NCBI RefSeq assembly: GCF_001704415.2
Contig: NC_030826.1
Coordinates: 60,469,362-60,533,361, forward strand
Direction of reading: 5' to 3'
Origin: Capra hircus
Taxonomy: Eukaryota; Chordata; Mammalia; Artiodactyla; Bovidae
DNA: 64,000 nt
Positions 1-11,247 of the stretch are shown here, piece by piece. The notes beneath the pieces were generated by a model. That model searched no databases, had not been told where the DNA came from, and was given only the letters and a program-made list of their open reading frames with translations. The translations under genes were made by a program, and so were the position numbers. Every line of letters starts with the position of its first letter. Position 1 is the stretch's first letter.

Positions 1-695
1 TTTAAACCTTTTAAGACAAGAGATAAGAATGTTAAAATGATATTAAAAAAAAAAAAAAAAAAAAACACGACAGGAATGTTTCCGAGGGTATAAAGAGATA
101 GGGACAGAAGTGCTTATCAGTTGCATGGGAGAGGGAGGAGGAAGAAATATTTTATCACTGCAGCAAATCAGAGCTCTGTTGGATGTTCGTGAAGAGGAAA
201 TGGGGACCATCTGGAGAAAACAGTCCTTCTCCACTGTGTGGATTGGATTTGAGGACAGCTGAATAGCTGGGGCATGAATTATGTGGGCCTTTGACCACAG
301 ACTGTCACAGCCCTGTAAAGCTAACAGCAGGGGGCAGAGTGGTAGTTAATGAGAAGTGAAGACGGTTGTCAGACTTCAGTGATCAGCTCCTAGGATGTGG
401 CTTTCCTTATTGAAGAAATATGCCGATAGCATTTCAGCTCTTTCCAGTCATTTGGACGCGTTGGGACCTTCATGTTCTAAATCCTTCTGTTGTATTCATT
501 CTATCTACATATTTCTGATTCATTGCCTTTGTGCTAACGTTTTTCTTGTAACCGTTTCTTCCGGTTGCTAGCTGTTTTACTAATTAACTAATCACGCGAC
601 TTAAACATTTACATTAAGTATATTTTTAAAACCATCAAAATATGTTTTCTTTGGTGGCCTCATTACTTACTAACTAACCAGTAGAGGAGTTGAAA
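1..695. other. Intergenic, no gene seen
   Basis: It holds a poly-A run of about 20 at 46-65. I recognise no coding, RNA or repeat family otherwise. Confidence 0.5.
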
Positions 696-879
696 GGCTT
701 CCCTGGGTGGCCCAGACACTGAAGAATCTGCCTGCGTGCAAGAGATGAAGGTTCGATCCCTGGGTTGGGAAGATCCCCTGGAGAAAGAAATGGCAACCCA
801 TTCAAGTATTCGTGACTGGAAAATCCCACGGAAAGGGTTGGACACGACTGAGGAACCAACACTTTCGTTTTTCACTTTC
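696..879 (+). mobile_element. Bov-tA SINE, diverged
   Basis: It has the tRNA-Glu-like head (GGCTTCCCTGGGTGG), box B-like GGTTCGATCCC, the Bov-A body, and a tail at GTTGGACACGACTGAGG. Several internal deletions suggest an older copy. Confidence 0.9.
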
Positions 880-1354
880 AGGAGAATTTACACATGTGTC
901 GCAGATATTTTATAATTTTAAAATAGAGAAACTCTCATTTACTAAGTATTTTTAAATTCTTATTTATTAACTGAATCTGTGTTTAAAATAATTGTTCAAT
1001 ACCTATCCCAAAATGATCCGTGTGAAGTGTTTGGAATTAGGCAGGAATAAAGGGAGAGAGCCAGTAAATGAAGACAAATTATTTTTTTATTATTAGCTAG
1101 AAAATTTTATGTTCCATCATGATGCATTTTTTAAAGTATGTAGAAAAGAAGTACGTATTCTTCCCTTGTTCATGTTACTAGAGATCCAGATATGAAAAGC
1201 ATCCTGTCAGAATCTGCAGAATTTCAAAAGCATTGGTGGGTTTGTATTGAGGTTTTCAGTGTTCAGAAGCACTAACGCCTGACCAGTAAGTAGCAATGCT
1301 ATTGCCCTCTTTGCATAATGTTGTGACTATTTTCTCCAGGCATTGTGAGATACA
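880..1354. other. Intergenic AT-rich, no gene seen
   Basis: AT-rich unique-looking DNA with no recognised feature. Confidence 0.45.
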
Positions 1355-1577
1355 GGGCTTCCCAGGTGGCTCAGTGGTAAAGAACTCGCCTGTCAATGCC
1401 GGAAATATAAGACTCCAGTTCCGTCCCTGGGTCCAGAAGGTTCCCTGAAATAGGAAATGGCAACCCACTCCAGTATTCTTGCCTGGGAAATCCCATGGAC
1501 AGAGGAGCCTGGCGGCTACAGTCCAGGGGGTCGCAAAAGAGTCAGACGTGACTGAGCGGCTAAACACAACACAACCA
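1355..1577 (+). mobile_element. Bov-tA SINE
   Basis: Full-length head-to-tail match to the Bov-tA plan: GGGCTTCCCAGGTGGCTC to GACGTGACTGAGCGGC, then an ACAAC-rich tail. Imperfect flanking repeats (attgtgagata / gttgtgggata) may be its target duplication. Confidence 0.92.
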
Positions 1578-2276
1578 CAACGTTGTGGGATATAAAGCTG
1601 CACTTTTTACTTCGCTAGAAGTGGCTGCCTTTTAGCCTTTCAACTTTAATTGATCTGGGTGAGTTATTTCAGCCATTTATGGTCAGTGCTGCTTTGGAGT
1701 AGATAGAAAGTGAAGAAAATAAAGCATTTTTAAGATCCCCTGTTCCCAGTGACTGAGATTCCCTCAAAGGAAAAAAGTTTCTGCGGGAAGAGCTGAGCAA
1801 ACGTCCACATCAGAGTGCCTTCCAAAAGATGAATTGAGCCTTTAAGTATTTTAAAAATAAGTCGTAAGGGAGATGCAGAGCGGAGCTGTGGTGGACGCTT
1901 TTCCAGGTATCCACTCCATCAATTCTGTGTAATGCTTTGGAAGCAGAGGAACAAGTTGTGTGAAATCGTTTTTTCAGGAAGCTGCATATGTGCCCTCCTC
2001 TTCTATTTCTATTCTCTGGAACGGGCAATTTATGCAGTGCACTTGCGAGACTCCAAGAACAAAGACCAATTTCCCTGAAGGTTATGAGCACTCTTCAATT
2101 TTACAAATGCAAAAAAAAAAAAAATTTTAAAGTTACATTGTCCCATCGAGATAATGAAGTGCCCTGGCTCCTCGAGGAGCCTCAGAAGGGATGCCCGCTG
2201 CGTGTCACTTTTATTCCGAGATTCTGAAAGTGGACACAGGCAATTGCTCTTTTGTATGTAATTTTACTTTTATCTT
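1578..2276. other. Intergenic, no gene seen
   Basis: Unique-looking DNA with a short poly-A at 2110-2123. ORFs here are short and show no family features. Confidence 0.45.
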
Positions 2277-2588
2277 ATTGTTGTTGTTGTTGTTGTTGTT
2301 TTTGGCTGCTCTGCGTCTTTGCCGCGAGGGCCTTCTCTAGACGTTGCGAGCGGGGCGCTCTCTGCTTGCGGTGGGAGGGCTTCTGGGGCGCTGGCTCTCC
2401 TGCTGCGGAGCGCGGACTCGAGGCGCGCCGGCTGAGTAGCTGGGGCTCCCGTGCTGGAGAGCACAGGCTGGGCGGTTGTGGGGCGCGGGCTTAGTTGCTC
2501 CAGGGCATGCGGGATCTTCCCGGACCAGGGATCGAACCTGTGTCTCCTGCATTGGCAGGCGGATTCTCAACCACGACGAAGCCCCTAG
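2277..2588 (-). mobile_element. CHR-type tRNA-Glu SINE (cetartiodactyl)
   Basis: Read on the minus strand, it has the tRNA-derived head, box B (GTTCGATCCC) and the GC-rich CHR body, ending in a (CAA)n tail that appears as (TTG)n at 2277-2300 on the + strand. It is CpG-rich by nature. Confidence 0.85.
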
Positions 2589-3565
2589 GCGATTAATGCC
2601 TGACGAGCCCGGACAAGTAGTGATGAGCAGGGAGACCGTGGAAGATGGGGGGATGCTGGGAGGATGCTGCGCCTGCTTCGGACCCGGAGCATCTTTTCTT
2701 CTTGAGCAGACGGGTGTCCCGCTGATGGCTTGGGATCCGGAGTCCCGGCTGCAGGCTCGGGACGTGAAGCTCCGTGTGGCAGGAATGAACCACCTGTTCC
2801 CTGCAGACGGGAGTGAGAGGAGGTCGGCCGAGGACAGCGTATTAATTCCCCTGGCACCTCGCGCCCCTGTTTTGTTGTGCTTCGGGGAGACGGGCGGGCC
2901 TCATGTGACGCCCGTGACGGCGGCCGGCGCGCGGGGAACTCCGGAGTCAGAAGTAGCCCCGTGTGTGTGCTCGTGGGTTTTTTTTTTTTTCCCCCTCAAA
3001 TGTTTACACGGGTTTGTTTATTCTTCAAGGCGCCAGGGGTGCCTTACGGGCCAACTATTTCCCCTCGCGACGTAGGTAGAGGCAGTGTTTGTGTTTAGCA
3101 CGTTCGAAGCTGCCTGACAAATAATCGGAGGTGGAAATCCGCGGGTTTCAGGCAACACAGATCCTTTCCAGTTTTCCTGCCTTTTCCAGACATCTGACCC
3201 GAGGGAGAGCTGAGCTTGGCGGCCGAGCGGCCGCACCTGCTCCCCCGCAGGGCCCCGTGCGTGGGGGCACAGTCCTGCTCAAACTTGTTGCCGCTGCATT
3301 CCAGACCAAGGACACAGCGCTCGCTCGCCCGCGGCCCCTGTTACGAAAGAGCTGGAAATGCGCCGGTGTGCCTGTGTGTAAGCCACCAGCAGGGAGGGGC
3401 TGGACCAGAACCCAGCCTTGATACAGCTCCCGCCAAAAACAGGACCTTGTGGTCTCAGGATTTTAGGCAGAAAGCTGCTTTTGCCCATTTTGCTAAAGCT
3501 TGGTACCCCATTATGAGATCACAGAGGAAAATGAGACTGTTTGAGAGCCTCCACCCTTACCCCTT
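2589..3565. other. GC-rich unique stretch, no gene recognised
   Basis: CpG-rich patches at about 2840-2960 (GACGGCGGCCGGCGCGCGG) and 3200-3340 are not part of any repeat I know. Open frames across it give no recognisable protein. A distal CpG island or the first exon of a non-coding RNA is possible, but I see no clear exon signals. Confidence 0.35.
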
Positions 3566-3777
3566 GGGCTTCCCAGGTGGCCCAGGCCTAAGGAATATGC
3601 CTGCCAGCGCGGGAGACACAAGAGACGTGGGTTCGATCCCCGGTCAGGAAGATCCCTTGGAGGAGAGAATTGACCACCCAATCCAGTATTCTTGCCTGGA
3701 GAATCTCTATGGACAGAGGAGCCTGGCAGGCTATAGTCCATAGGGTCACAGACAGTTGGACACGACTGAAGCGACCC
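3566..3777 (+). mobile_element. Bov-tA SINE
   Basis: GGGCTTCCCAGGTGGCCCAG head, GGTTCGATCCCC box B, body with ATGGACAGAGGAGCCTGG, and end GACACGACTGAAGCGACC. Confidence 0.92.
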
Positions 3778-4040
3778 CTTGTCTGTTAGACCCGAATGCA
3801 GAAAATCAGGGCTGGTTTTAAAGTTTTCATTTCTTATTAGCTCAGCTGTTGAGATGTTGCTCTCCGTTTCTGGCTGCTCAGAAGCCAGCAGGCTAATTCA
3901 GATACAGCCGGCAATCGCAGTCACCTCATTCTGTGACTTCATTTAACTGGCAGGGGAAAAAAAGAAGGGGAGGATAAAAATTCCAGAACTAAATGGGAAC
4001 TAAAAGAATGCTTTTAGGTCAGCTCGTGTGAAGTTTTTGT

Positions 4041-4200
4041 TATATGGACTGTAGCTGGCGAGGCTTCTCTGTCCATGGGATTCTCCAGGCAGGAATACTG
4101 GAGTGGTTGCCATTCCCTTCTCCAGGGGATCTTCATGACCCGGATCAAACCCGGGTCTCCTGCACTGCAGGCAGGTTCTTTAATGTCTGAGCCACCTTTT
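4041..4200 (-). mobile_element. Bov-tA SINE, 3'-truncated
   Basis: Antisense body (GGATTCTCCAGGCAGG) and antisense tRNA head ending GTCTGAGCCACC. The terminal Bov-A end is missing. Confidence 0.88.
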
Positions 4201-4811
4201 GGAGGGAAACACCCCTGATTGTGAACCTCAGCTCTACGGTGGACAGCCTCTCCAAGATAAACCAAGTTGGCATGTTTTCCCAAATAGCACATCTTTCACT
4301 CTTAGAAGAGTCGTAATCTGGACGGGGAATCACAGGATCGCCGGGTATGTCTCTGTGAGCAGCGGCCCCAAGTTTGCAGTCGCTCCTGCCAACCTCTGGA
4401 GGCATCTCCGCTCCTCTCCTGCTCTCAGAGACCCTGGTTCACTGGGAGCAAATCCAGTCAAAGAAAAGCACCTGGAGGCCATGCACAGGCCCCAGAGTTC
4501 TTTCAGTATCCACTGATAAACACTGGCCCAACCTCCTGTCCATCACCTGAAAGAACCTATCTCCCTCTTGAAGTTGCCAGAGCTGTCCTGTTTAATTACC
4601 AAGGGTTTTTTTGTTGTTGTTTGCTTTTTCTTTTAAAGACTTTTCTAGGTGGACCATCTTTTGGGGGGCAGGGAGCGGCAGGAAGAGTTCTTTATTGAGT
4701 CAGCCCCACCAACAACCAGAATAACCCTACAGCAGCTCTCCCACATCTGGAAGATGGGCGCCATTTTTAGTCTTTGCTGAATTTGTTACAACATTGCTTC
4801 TGCTTTGGGTT
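4201..4811. other. Intergenic, no gene seen
   Basis: Unique-looking sequence with a T-rich patch at 4600-4640. No feature recognised. Confidence 0.45.
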
Positions 4812-4920
4812 CTGGTTTTTTGGCCCCAAGGCATGCGGGATCTTAACTCCCCCGGAGCAGGGAGCAAGCCCACACCCCCTTGCACTGGAAGGTGAAACCC
4901 TCACCCCTGGACCGCCGGGG
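4812..4920 (-). mobile_element. tRNA-Glu-derived SINE fragment
   Basis: Antisense reading matches the cetartiodactyl tRNA SINE: GGCATGCGGGATCTTAACTC, GAGCAGGGAGCAAGCC, and a degraded head near CTGGACCGCC. Confidence 0.7.
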
Positions 4921-5089
4921 GCGGGGTGGGGGGGAGGCCCTAATTAGCAAGTTCTGCCAAGTCTCTATTCTGCTAGGGTCCCTCGGGTCCCGCTTAGAAT
5001 AAAAGCCAGAGTCCTTACAGTGACCCCAGAGCCGCCCCGCGAGGGCGCCCCATCCGCCCTCCCCCACCGCCCGCCCCCCAGCTGACCTC

Positions 5090-5758
5090 CCTCTGCCCAT
5101 CACTGTTCCAGCCACACTGACTGCTGCTGCGACTCGAACACCCTGCCCGTCCTGCTTCGGGGCCTCCTGGCAGCTCCTTGTCTCTGCAACTTCCCCGCCG
5201 CCCCACCCGGGTGTCCACCTGGCTTCCTCTTGCTTCTCACGTCTGCATTCTGAGATCCACTTCACAGCGAAACCTTCTCTGACCACCCAGTTTCAAATCA
5301 CACCCTTAGTTCATCTCCTCTGATTCTGTTTTATTTTTTTTTACCGTAGCCTTTATCACCATCTGACATCCTAAAATTTTACACGTTTATTAATTGACTC
5401 CCTTCCTGATTTATTGCGTGTCTCTTGGAACTCGTTTGTGGATTCCTCCAGGGCAGGGAGATTTCCCTGTTTGATTCGCTGTCCTACGCTCAGTGCGTTC
5501 AGCAGTTTTTCTCGGAAATCCGTAGTGCGTGCGTGCTCAGTTGTACCTGACTCTTTGCAGCCCCACGGACTGTAGTCCGCCAGGCTCCTCGTCCATCAAG
5601 AATACTGAAACAGGTTGCTGTTTCCTTCTCCAGGGGATCTTCCCCACCCAGAGATCAAACCCACGTCCCCTGCATTGGCAGGTGGATTCTTTACAACTGA
5701 GCCAGCTGGGAAGCCCGGGAAACGCATAGCAGGCACACAATAAACACTGAACGGATGT
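5090..5758 (+). mobile_element. L2 LINE 3' end, split by a Bov-tA
   Basis: Ancient L2 pattern in order: CTTCTCTGACCACCCAG, CTTTATCACCATCTGACAT, CCTCCAGGGCAGGGAGAT, then, after the SINE at 5526-5717, GCAGGCACACAATAAACACTGAA. This shows the Bov-tA entered an existing L2 near its 3' end. Confidence 0.7.
5526..5717 (-). mobile_element. Bov-tA SINE inside L2
   Basis: Antisense Bov-tA from GTGCTCAGTTGTACCTGACTC to GCCAGCTGGGAAGCCC. L2 sequence resumes on its right side. Confidence 0.9.
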
Positions 5759-6065
5759 GGCGCTGAGTGTATTGAGCACTTACTTTCCCCTGGGCCTAGG
5801 GATGAACACCGAGCATAGGAAAGTGAGTGCAATACTTATCCTGCCCTTGAGAAGCTTACATCTGCCTTAGCACATCCGCAGTCATACTGATCAACGGTGT
5901 CAGTAGCAACCACGAGCCAAACTCCTACCAAGAGCTTGAAATTCCAAACACAGCCCCACACATAGAACCCACTGAATGGTTTAATAGCCTCTCATTCAGT
6001 AGGTTTGCAGTGGGTATAGTTGCTTTTTCAAATAATTCAGTAATAAAATCTTTCACCTATGCAAA

Positions 6066-6084
6066 AGAGAGAGAGAGAGAGAGA
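6066..6084 (+). repeat. (GA)n microsatellite
   Basis: About nine GA units. Confidence 0.9.
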
Positions 6085-6215
6085 AGTTTACAGTCTTGTA
6101 GAGGACACGTGCATGTAAGTAAGCCAGCACCGCAGAGTGAGAGGCTGGGGCGAAGAGAAGATCACAGCAACGAGACGGGAATCGAAGGGGTTGGTGGAGT
6201 GCGAAAGGTCGTAGT

Positions 6216-6402
6216 GGGGGCGCTTCCGGCGCTCCAGGGGTTGAGACTTCACCTCCCAGTGCACAGGATGCAGGTTCGATCCCTGGTCGCAGAACTAAGG
6301 CCCACATGCCACACAGCCCCCCAAAAAGAAACAAAGACAAAACATAAAAGCAATATTGTAGCAAATTCAATAAAGATGTTTAAAAGGGTCCGCACCAAAA
6401 AT
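6216..6402 (+). mobile_element. tRNA-Glu SINE with AATAAAG-containing tail
   Basis: tRNA-like head with GTTCGATCCCTGGTCGCAGA, then CCACATGCCACAC, and the distinctive tail AATATTGTAGCAAATTCAAT followed by AAAGATGTTTAAAA. The same tail occurs at 27842 and in part at 31447. Confidence 0.8.
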
Positions 6403-6500
6403 ATGTTCAAAAGATTGCTGTGTTAAGTGGAAGTGGGGGCAGTGAAGAGTTAATACTTATTGGTCTTTCTTCCCGCTCAGATGGAGTCTCTCGCCTGCAT

Positions 6501-6768
6501 AGCTGCTGCTGCTGCTGCTGCTGCTGCGTCGCTCCAGTCGTGTCCGACTCTGTGCGACCCCAAGACGGCAGCCCACCAGGCTCCCCCGTCCCTGGGAGTC
6601 TCCAGGCAAGAACACTGGACTGTGTTGCCATTTCCTTCTCCAATGCATAAAAGTGAAAGTGAAGTCGCTCAGTCATGTCCAACTCTTAGCGACCCCATGG
6701 ACTGCAGCCCACCAGGCTCCTCCGTCCATGGGATTTTCCAGGCAGGAGGACTGCAGTGGGCTGCCATT
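6501..6768 (-). mobile_element. Bov-A2 SINE with (AGC)n tail
   Basis: Two Bov-A monomers in antisense, each with the CTCAGTC/TGTCC..GACTCT and CCATGG/CCAGGCTCC blocks, separated by AAAAGTGAAAGTGAAGTCGC. The 3' tail is an (AGC)n tract seen as about 8.7 GCT units at 6502-6527. Confidence 0.88.
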
Positions 6769-6953
6769 GTTGCTGCAGCGCAAATAAAGCCTGAATTGCT
6801 GCGCCAACCTTCTCACACACCAGCGACTGCTCGCCACTGCACGCCTTCCCCTGCCCGCCTTCCCCTGCTGGCTGGAACACTCACTCTTCACCCTGATGGG
6901 CTGGTGCTAATCCGCTCCCTGCCTGCACTGACCTGCCCCTCTGTCCTCCACCA

Positions 6954-7168
6954 GGCCTTCCCTGGAAGCTCAGATGGTAAAGAATCCGCCTGCAATGTGG
7001 GAGACCCGGGTTCGATCCCTGGGTTGGGAAGATCCCCTGGAGGCGGGCATAGCAACCCACTCCAGTCGTCTTGCCTGGAGAATCCTGTGGACAGAGGAGC
7101 CTGGCGGGCCACAGTCTGTGGGATCTCAAAGAGTCAGACATGACTCAGTGACTAAGCACGGCACAGCA
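6954..7168 (+). mobile_element. Bov-tA SINE
   Basis: Head GGCCTTCCCTGGAAGCTCAG, box B GGGTTCGATCCC, end AGACATGACTCAGTGACTAA followed by GCAC repeats. Confidence 0.92.
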
Positions 7169-7502
7169 CACCCTCCAAAGAGCCCTTCCTGCTAACCAGG
7201 CAAAATGTGTTCTCAACCCCTGCAGTCTTTTCCTCGCTCCTGGAATGCCTGCCTGCAAGTTTCAAGGTTACACTGAGATGGAACCGTCTCTGTGATGCTT
7301 CCTGGGCATCACCTTCCATCTAGGTGACTCGTCACATCCAAGGTCACGAGCAGCTGCATCAGAGAACTCGGAAGGGAATGAACGTGGTAGGGAGGTTTGG
7401 GAAACGGTACCAAACAATAAATGCCGTGAAGACGGCGTGAGCTTTGAGTCATTGTAGTCTGAGATGCCCTTTCCTGGAGCGAAGACGTGACAGAGCTGCC
7501 GT
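7169..7502. other. No gene seen
   Basis: Possibly old L2-like sequence (CCTTCCTGCTAACC, CTCCTGGAATGCC), too diverged to assign. Confidence 0.35.
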
Positions 7503-7700
7503 GTGCAAGCGTGCACGCTGGCGCTTCGGTCGTGTCCGGCTCTCTGCGACCCCGTGGACTGCAGCCCGCCAGGCTCCTCTGTCCATGGGATTCTCCAGGC
7601 AAGAGGCTGGAGCGGGTTGCCACTTCCTCCTCCAGGGGATCTTCCTGACCCAGGAATCAAACCTGCCTCTTTCAAGTCTCCTGCAATGGCAGATAGGTCC
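7503..7700 (-). mobile_element. Bov-tA SINE
   Basis: Antisense body CCGTGGACTGCAGCCCGCC to GATCTTCCTGACCC. The tRNA head is degraded near 7680-7700. Confidence 0.88.
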
Positions 7701-7874
7701 ACCAGACCTGTCATAGATCAGTGTAAACAAGGACACAAAACAAGACTGGCGCCTGAGCAATAAAGGAGGAGGCACAGTGGTATCAGATCAAGATGAATCC
7801 CACACTGGCCCGCAGCTCAACCTCAGAAGTTCTGGAATTACGTCCTGGGCTGTACTGTGCTCATGCCTACCCGT

Positions 7875-8084
7875 GGGCTTCCCTGGCGACTCAGTGGCAA
7901 AGAAACCACCTCTCTGGGGAGGAGACATGTGTTCGATCCCTGGGTCGGGAAGATCCCCTGGAGGAGGGCACAGCAACCCACTGCAGTATTCTTGCCTGGA
8001 GAAGCCCATGGACAGAGGAGCCTGGCGGGCCACAGTCCTTGGGGGTCACAGAGTCAGACATGACTGAGCGACTGAATACCGAAC
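7875..8084 (+). mobile_element. Bov-tA SINE
   Basis: GGGCTTCCCTGGCGACTCAG head to ATGACTGAGCGACTGAAT end; complete copy. Confidence 0.93.
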
Positions 8085-8171
8085 TATAAACGTGTTTTTT
8101 TGATATCAGTCTGGCAGCCCCAGCTTGCTTGTAGTTTACACACTCAAATGCATGAGTATACTTATCTTCTT

Positions 8172-8390
8172 CTTTTTTGATATATGTATTTTATTGAAGG
8201 ATAGTTGACTTACAATGTTCCAGTTATACATATACACATATATTATTTTTCAGAGTATTTTCCATGGTAGGTTATTGTAAGATATTGGCCAGAGTTCCCT
8301 GTGTCATACAGTAAGCCTTTGTTGCTTGCTGTGTATGTATTTTTTGTAAATTAGAATCTAGGATTCTCTTCATACTAAGTCCAACAAATG
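8172..8390 (-). mobile_element. Old L1 3' UTR fragment
   Basis: Antisense match to the artiodactyl/mammalian L1 3' region: TTTATTGAAGGATAGTTGAC, TACAATGTTCCAGTTATACA, GAGTTCCCTGTGTCATACAG. Confidence 0.65.
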
Positions 8391-8499
8391 GAGTCAGAAT
8401 GTCATAAACTTTTAGCTAGGCAAAAATTCATAAGTTTTCTTATATATATTATATGGACTATATACATATATATAAAAGACTATATATGTTTATTCTGTT

Positions 8500-9330
8500 T
8501 ACTCTTCTTGGGATGTCCTGAGACACTTGAGTCTGTGACTTGGTGACCTTATCATCAGTTCTGGACAATTCTCAGCCGTTACCTCTTCAAATTGGCCCCT
8601 GTGTCTTCTCTCTTCTTCTATAACTAATCAAACACAGAGTTCTCCACCTTTCTTAAGCTCTTTTCTGTATTTTCCACTTTTCTTTTTTTTTTTTTTTTTC
8701 ACTCTGAATTAAAATTCTGGGTAAATGCTTCAATCTCCCCATGAACTAATTCTTCTAATTTGCATTATCTGCTTCTTCACACATCTGTTGAGTTTTCGGG
8801 TTTTTTTCTTGTTTTTATTTTTTGACCTCACCGTACAGTTCATGGGATCTTAGTTCCTTGAGCAGGGATCCAGCCTGGGCTCTCAGCAATAAAATCAGCA
8901 AAAGAGTCTTAACCACTGGACCACCAGGGAATTCGCTATGGAGCTTTTAGTCCCAGCCATTATATATCTATTTTTTATTTCGAGACATGCTGCTCGGCCC
9001 TTTTTCAGGGCTGCAGGGTCATGCGTTTACTTGCTTGTTGCCTGCGAATATTTTCCAAGCGCGTCACTTATCCCTTTAAAGGCTGCGGATGTTTGTCTTA
9101 GAAGCTGCATCTGGCTATTTGTGGGGCTGTTTCTGCTGGATATTATTCATGTTTCCTTGTTACCTTGGGTCTTGGCTATTGTTGATGGAATGCTGGTCGT
9201 TGTCTTAGCAAACCTTGGTGGGCATTCTCCAGGGCCTCTCAGGATGGTGGCCTTCTAAAGAGATTTGCCAGGACCTGAGAGTGTTTTACCAACTGGGGAA
9301 CACCTCAAACTGACCGGAAGGCTTGGGGCT
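8500..9330 (-). mobile_element. L1M-like remnant split by a SINE
   Basis: Blocks typical of old L1 3' UTR read antisense (TTCTGGACAATTCTCAGCCG, TCTTTTCTGTATTTTCCAC, ATTATTCATGTTTCCTTG). A tRNA SINE interrupts at 8814-8935. The open frame at 8938-9258 is part of this remnant, not a gene. Confidence 0.5.
8814..8935 (-). mobile_element. tRNA-Glu SINE
   Basis: Antisense: CATGGGATCTTAGTTCCTTG, GCAGGGATCCAGCCTGG, TTAACCACTGGACCACCAGG, ending at GGAATTC. Confidence 0.82.
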
Positions 9331-9458
9331 CATTGGTGCGTCTGAGCTATGCGTGTCCAGGGTGCAGGTCAGCCTTTATTTTCATCACCTACAATTAATT
9401 ATATAAATATCCTCTCATATTTGTTTTGCTATATTACTTTTTAAAAATTATCCATGCT

Positions 9459-9614
9459 GGGATTTCCCTCATGGTCCAGTGGTTAAAACTCTGTGCTTCC
9501 AATTCAGGGTCCCTGGGTTTGATCCCTGATCGGGGAACTAAGATCCCACATGCCTCATGACACAGCGAAAAAATAAAAATAAGTGATATAATAAGAAGAA
9601 CAATAAGCTAATCT
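9459..9614 (+). mobile_element. tRNA-Glu SINE with target-site duplication
   Basis: GGGATTTCCCTCATGGTCCA head, box B TTTGATCCCTGATCGGGGAA, A-rich tail. The flanks share ATCCATGCT (9450-9458 and 9623-9631) plus adjoining TAAAA, a target duplication. Confidence 0.87.
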
Positions 9615-9977
9615 TTAAAATCATCCATGCTATTTTGAATTAATTTAGACAAGAAAAATGTAAAAATGTGAGCGTTCTGAAATTTTTGTTGTCAGCCTTC
9701 ATCAATGTTGTTTAATCACGGACGCACAGGACACTTTGCAAGAGGAAATTACTTTTGTAAAGATGGTGACCATAAATGCTATTGTCATTAAAATAGTAGA
9801 TTTTAGTAGATCTAGTATAAGAAAAATAAAAGGAAGTGAAATTGAAGGACTTGTTGGACTCCACATCTCTTTACCACAAGGAAACTCATTTCCTGAAATA
9901 CATCTTTAAGGTTTTTTTTTTTAAAGCACAGATGTGAGTTTTTAAAATATTATGATATTAGAGACATTATGCCTTTT
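9615..9977. other. Intergenic, no gene seen
   Basis: AT-rich unique DNA. Confidence 0.45.
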
Positions 9978-11042
9978 AAAAGGGGCTTCCCCAACAACTA
10001 ATCTCAAAAATATACAAGCAACTTATGCAGCTCAATTCCAGAAAAATAAACGACCCAATCAAAAAATGGGCCAAAGAACTAAATAGACATTTCTCCAAAG
10101 AAGACATACGGATGGCTAACAAACACATGAAAAGATGCTCAACATCACTCATTATCAGAGAAATGCAAATCAAAACCACAATGAGGTACCACTTCACACC
10201 AGTCAGAATGGCTGCGATCCAAAAATCTGCAAGCAATAAACGCTGGAGAGGGTGTGGAGAAAAGGGAACCCTCCTACACTGTTGGTGGGAATGCAAACTA
10301 GTACAGCCACTATGGAGAACAGTGTGGAGATTCCTTAAAAAATTGCAAATAGAACTACCTTATGACCCAGCAATCCCACTGCTGGGCAAACACACCGAGG
10401 AAACCAGAATTGAAAGAGACACATGTACCCTAGTGTTCATCGCAGCACTGTTTACAATAGCCAGGACATGGAAACAACCTAGATGTCCATCAGCAGATGA
10501 ATGGATAAGAAAGCTGTGGTACATATACACAATGGAGTATTACTCAGCCATTAAAAAGAATTCATTTGAATCCGTTCTGATGAGATGGATGAAACTGGAG
10601 CCGATTATACAGAGTGAAGTAAGCCAGAAAGAAAAACACCAATACAGTATACTAACACATATATATGGAATTTAGGAAGATGGCAATGACGACCCTGTAT
10701 GCAAGACAGGGAAAGAGACACAGATGTGTATAATGGACTTTTGGACTCAGAGGGAGAGGGAGAGGGTGGGATGATTTGGGAGAATGGCATTGAAACATGT
10801 ATACTATCATGTAAGAATTGAATCGCCAGTCTATGTCTGACGCAGGATACAGCATGCTTGGGGCTGGTACATGGGGATGACCCAGAGAGATGTTATGGGT
10901 AGGGAGGTGGGAGGGGGTTCATGTTTGGGAATGCATGTAAGAATTAAAGATTTTAAAATTAAAAAATAAAAAATTAAAAAAAAATAAAATTAAAATTAAA
11001 AAATAAAAAATAATAAAATAATAAAATAAAAGGGGCTTCCCC
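9978..11042 (+). mobile_element. L1 (ruminant) 5'-truncated, with 15-bp target duplication
   Basis: Insert 9993-11027 is the end of L1 ORF2 plus 3' UTR and an A/T-rich tail. The translated part (10025-10675) has L1 ORF2 C-terminal features, including the segment TLLHCWWECKLVQPLW and ending KHQYSILTHIYGI. AAAAGGGGCTTCCCC is present on both sides (9978-9992, 11028-11042). The duplicated bases include the first bases of a Bov-tA, so L1 landed in that SINE. ORF2 is only a C-terminal stub. Confidence 0.93.
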
Positions 11043-11247
11043 GATGGCTCAGCAGATAAAGAACCCCCCTGCAATACAGGAGAATCAAGAAGCTGGTTCG
11101 ATTCCTGGGTCCGGAAGGTCCCTTGGAGGAGAAAATGGCAGCTCACCCCAGTGTTCTTGCCTGGGAAATCCTACGAACAGAGGAGCCTGGCGGGCTACAG
11201 TCTGCAGGGTTACAAAGAGTCGGACACGACTGAGCGACTAACACTTC
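11029..11247 (+). mobile_element. Bov-tA SINE, split from its first bases by L1
   Basis: It continues from GGGGCTTCCCC directly after the L1 tail to ACACGACTGAGCGACTAACA. Its first 12 bp also occur left of the L1 as the target duplication. Confidence 0.92.

Noticed and set aside
2476..3075. 199-codon open frame in GC-rich sequence
   Set aside because: It begins inside an antisense CHR SINE, has no recognisable domain, and high GC lowers stop frequency.
8938..9258. 106-codon hydrophobic frame resembling a membrane protein
   Set aside because: It falls in an old L1M 3' UTR-like remnant. The hydrophobic bias comes from T-rich sequence.
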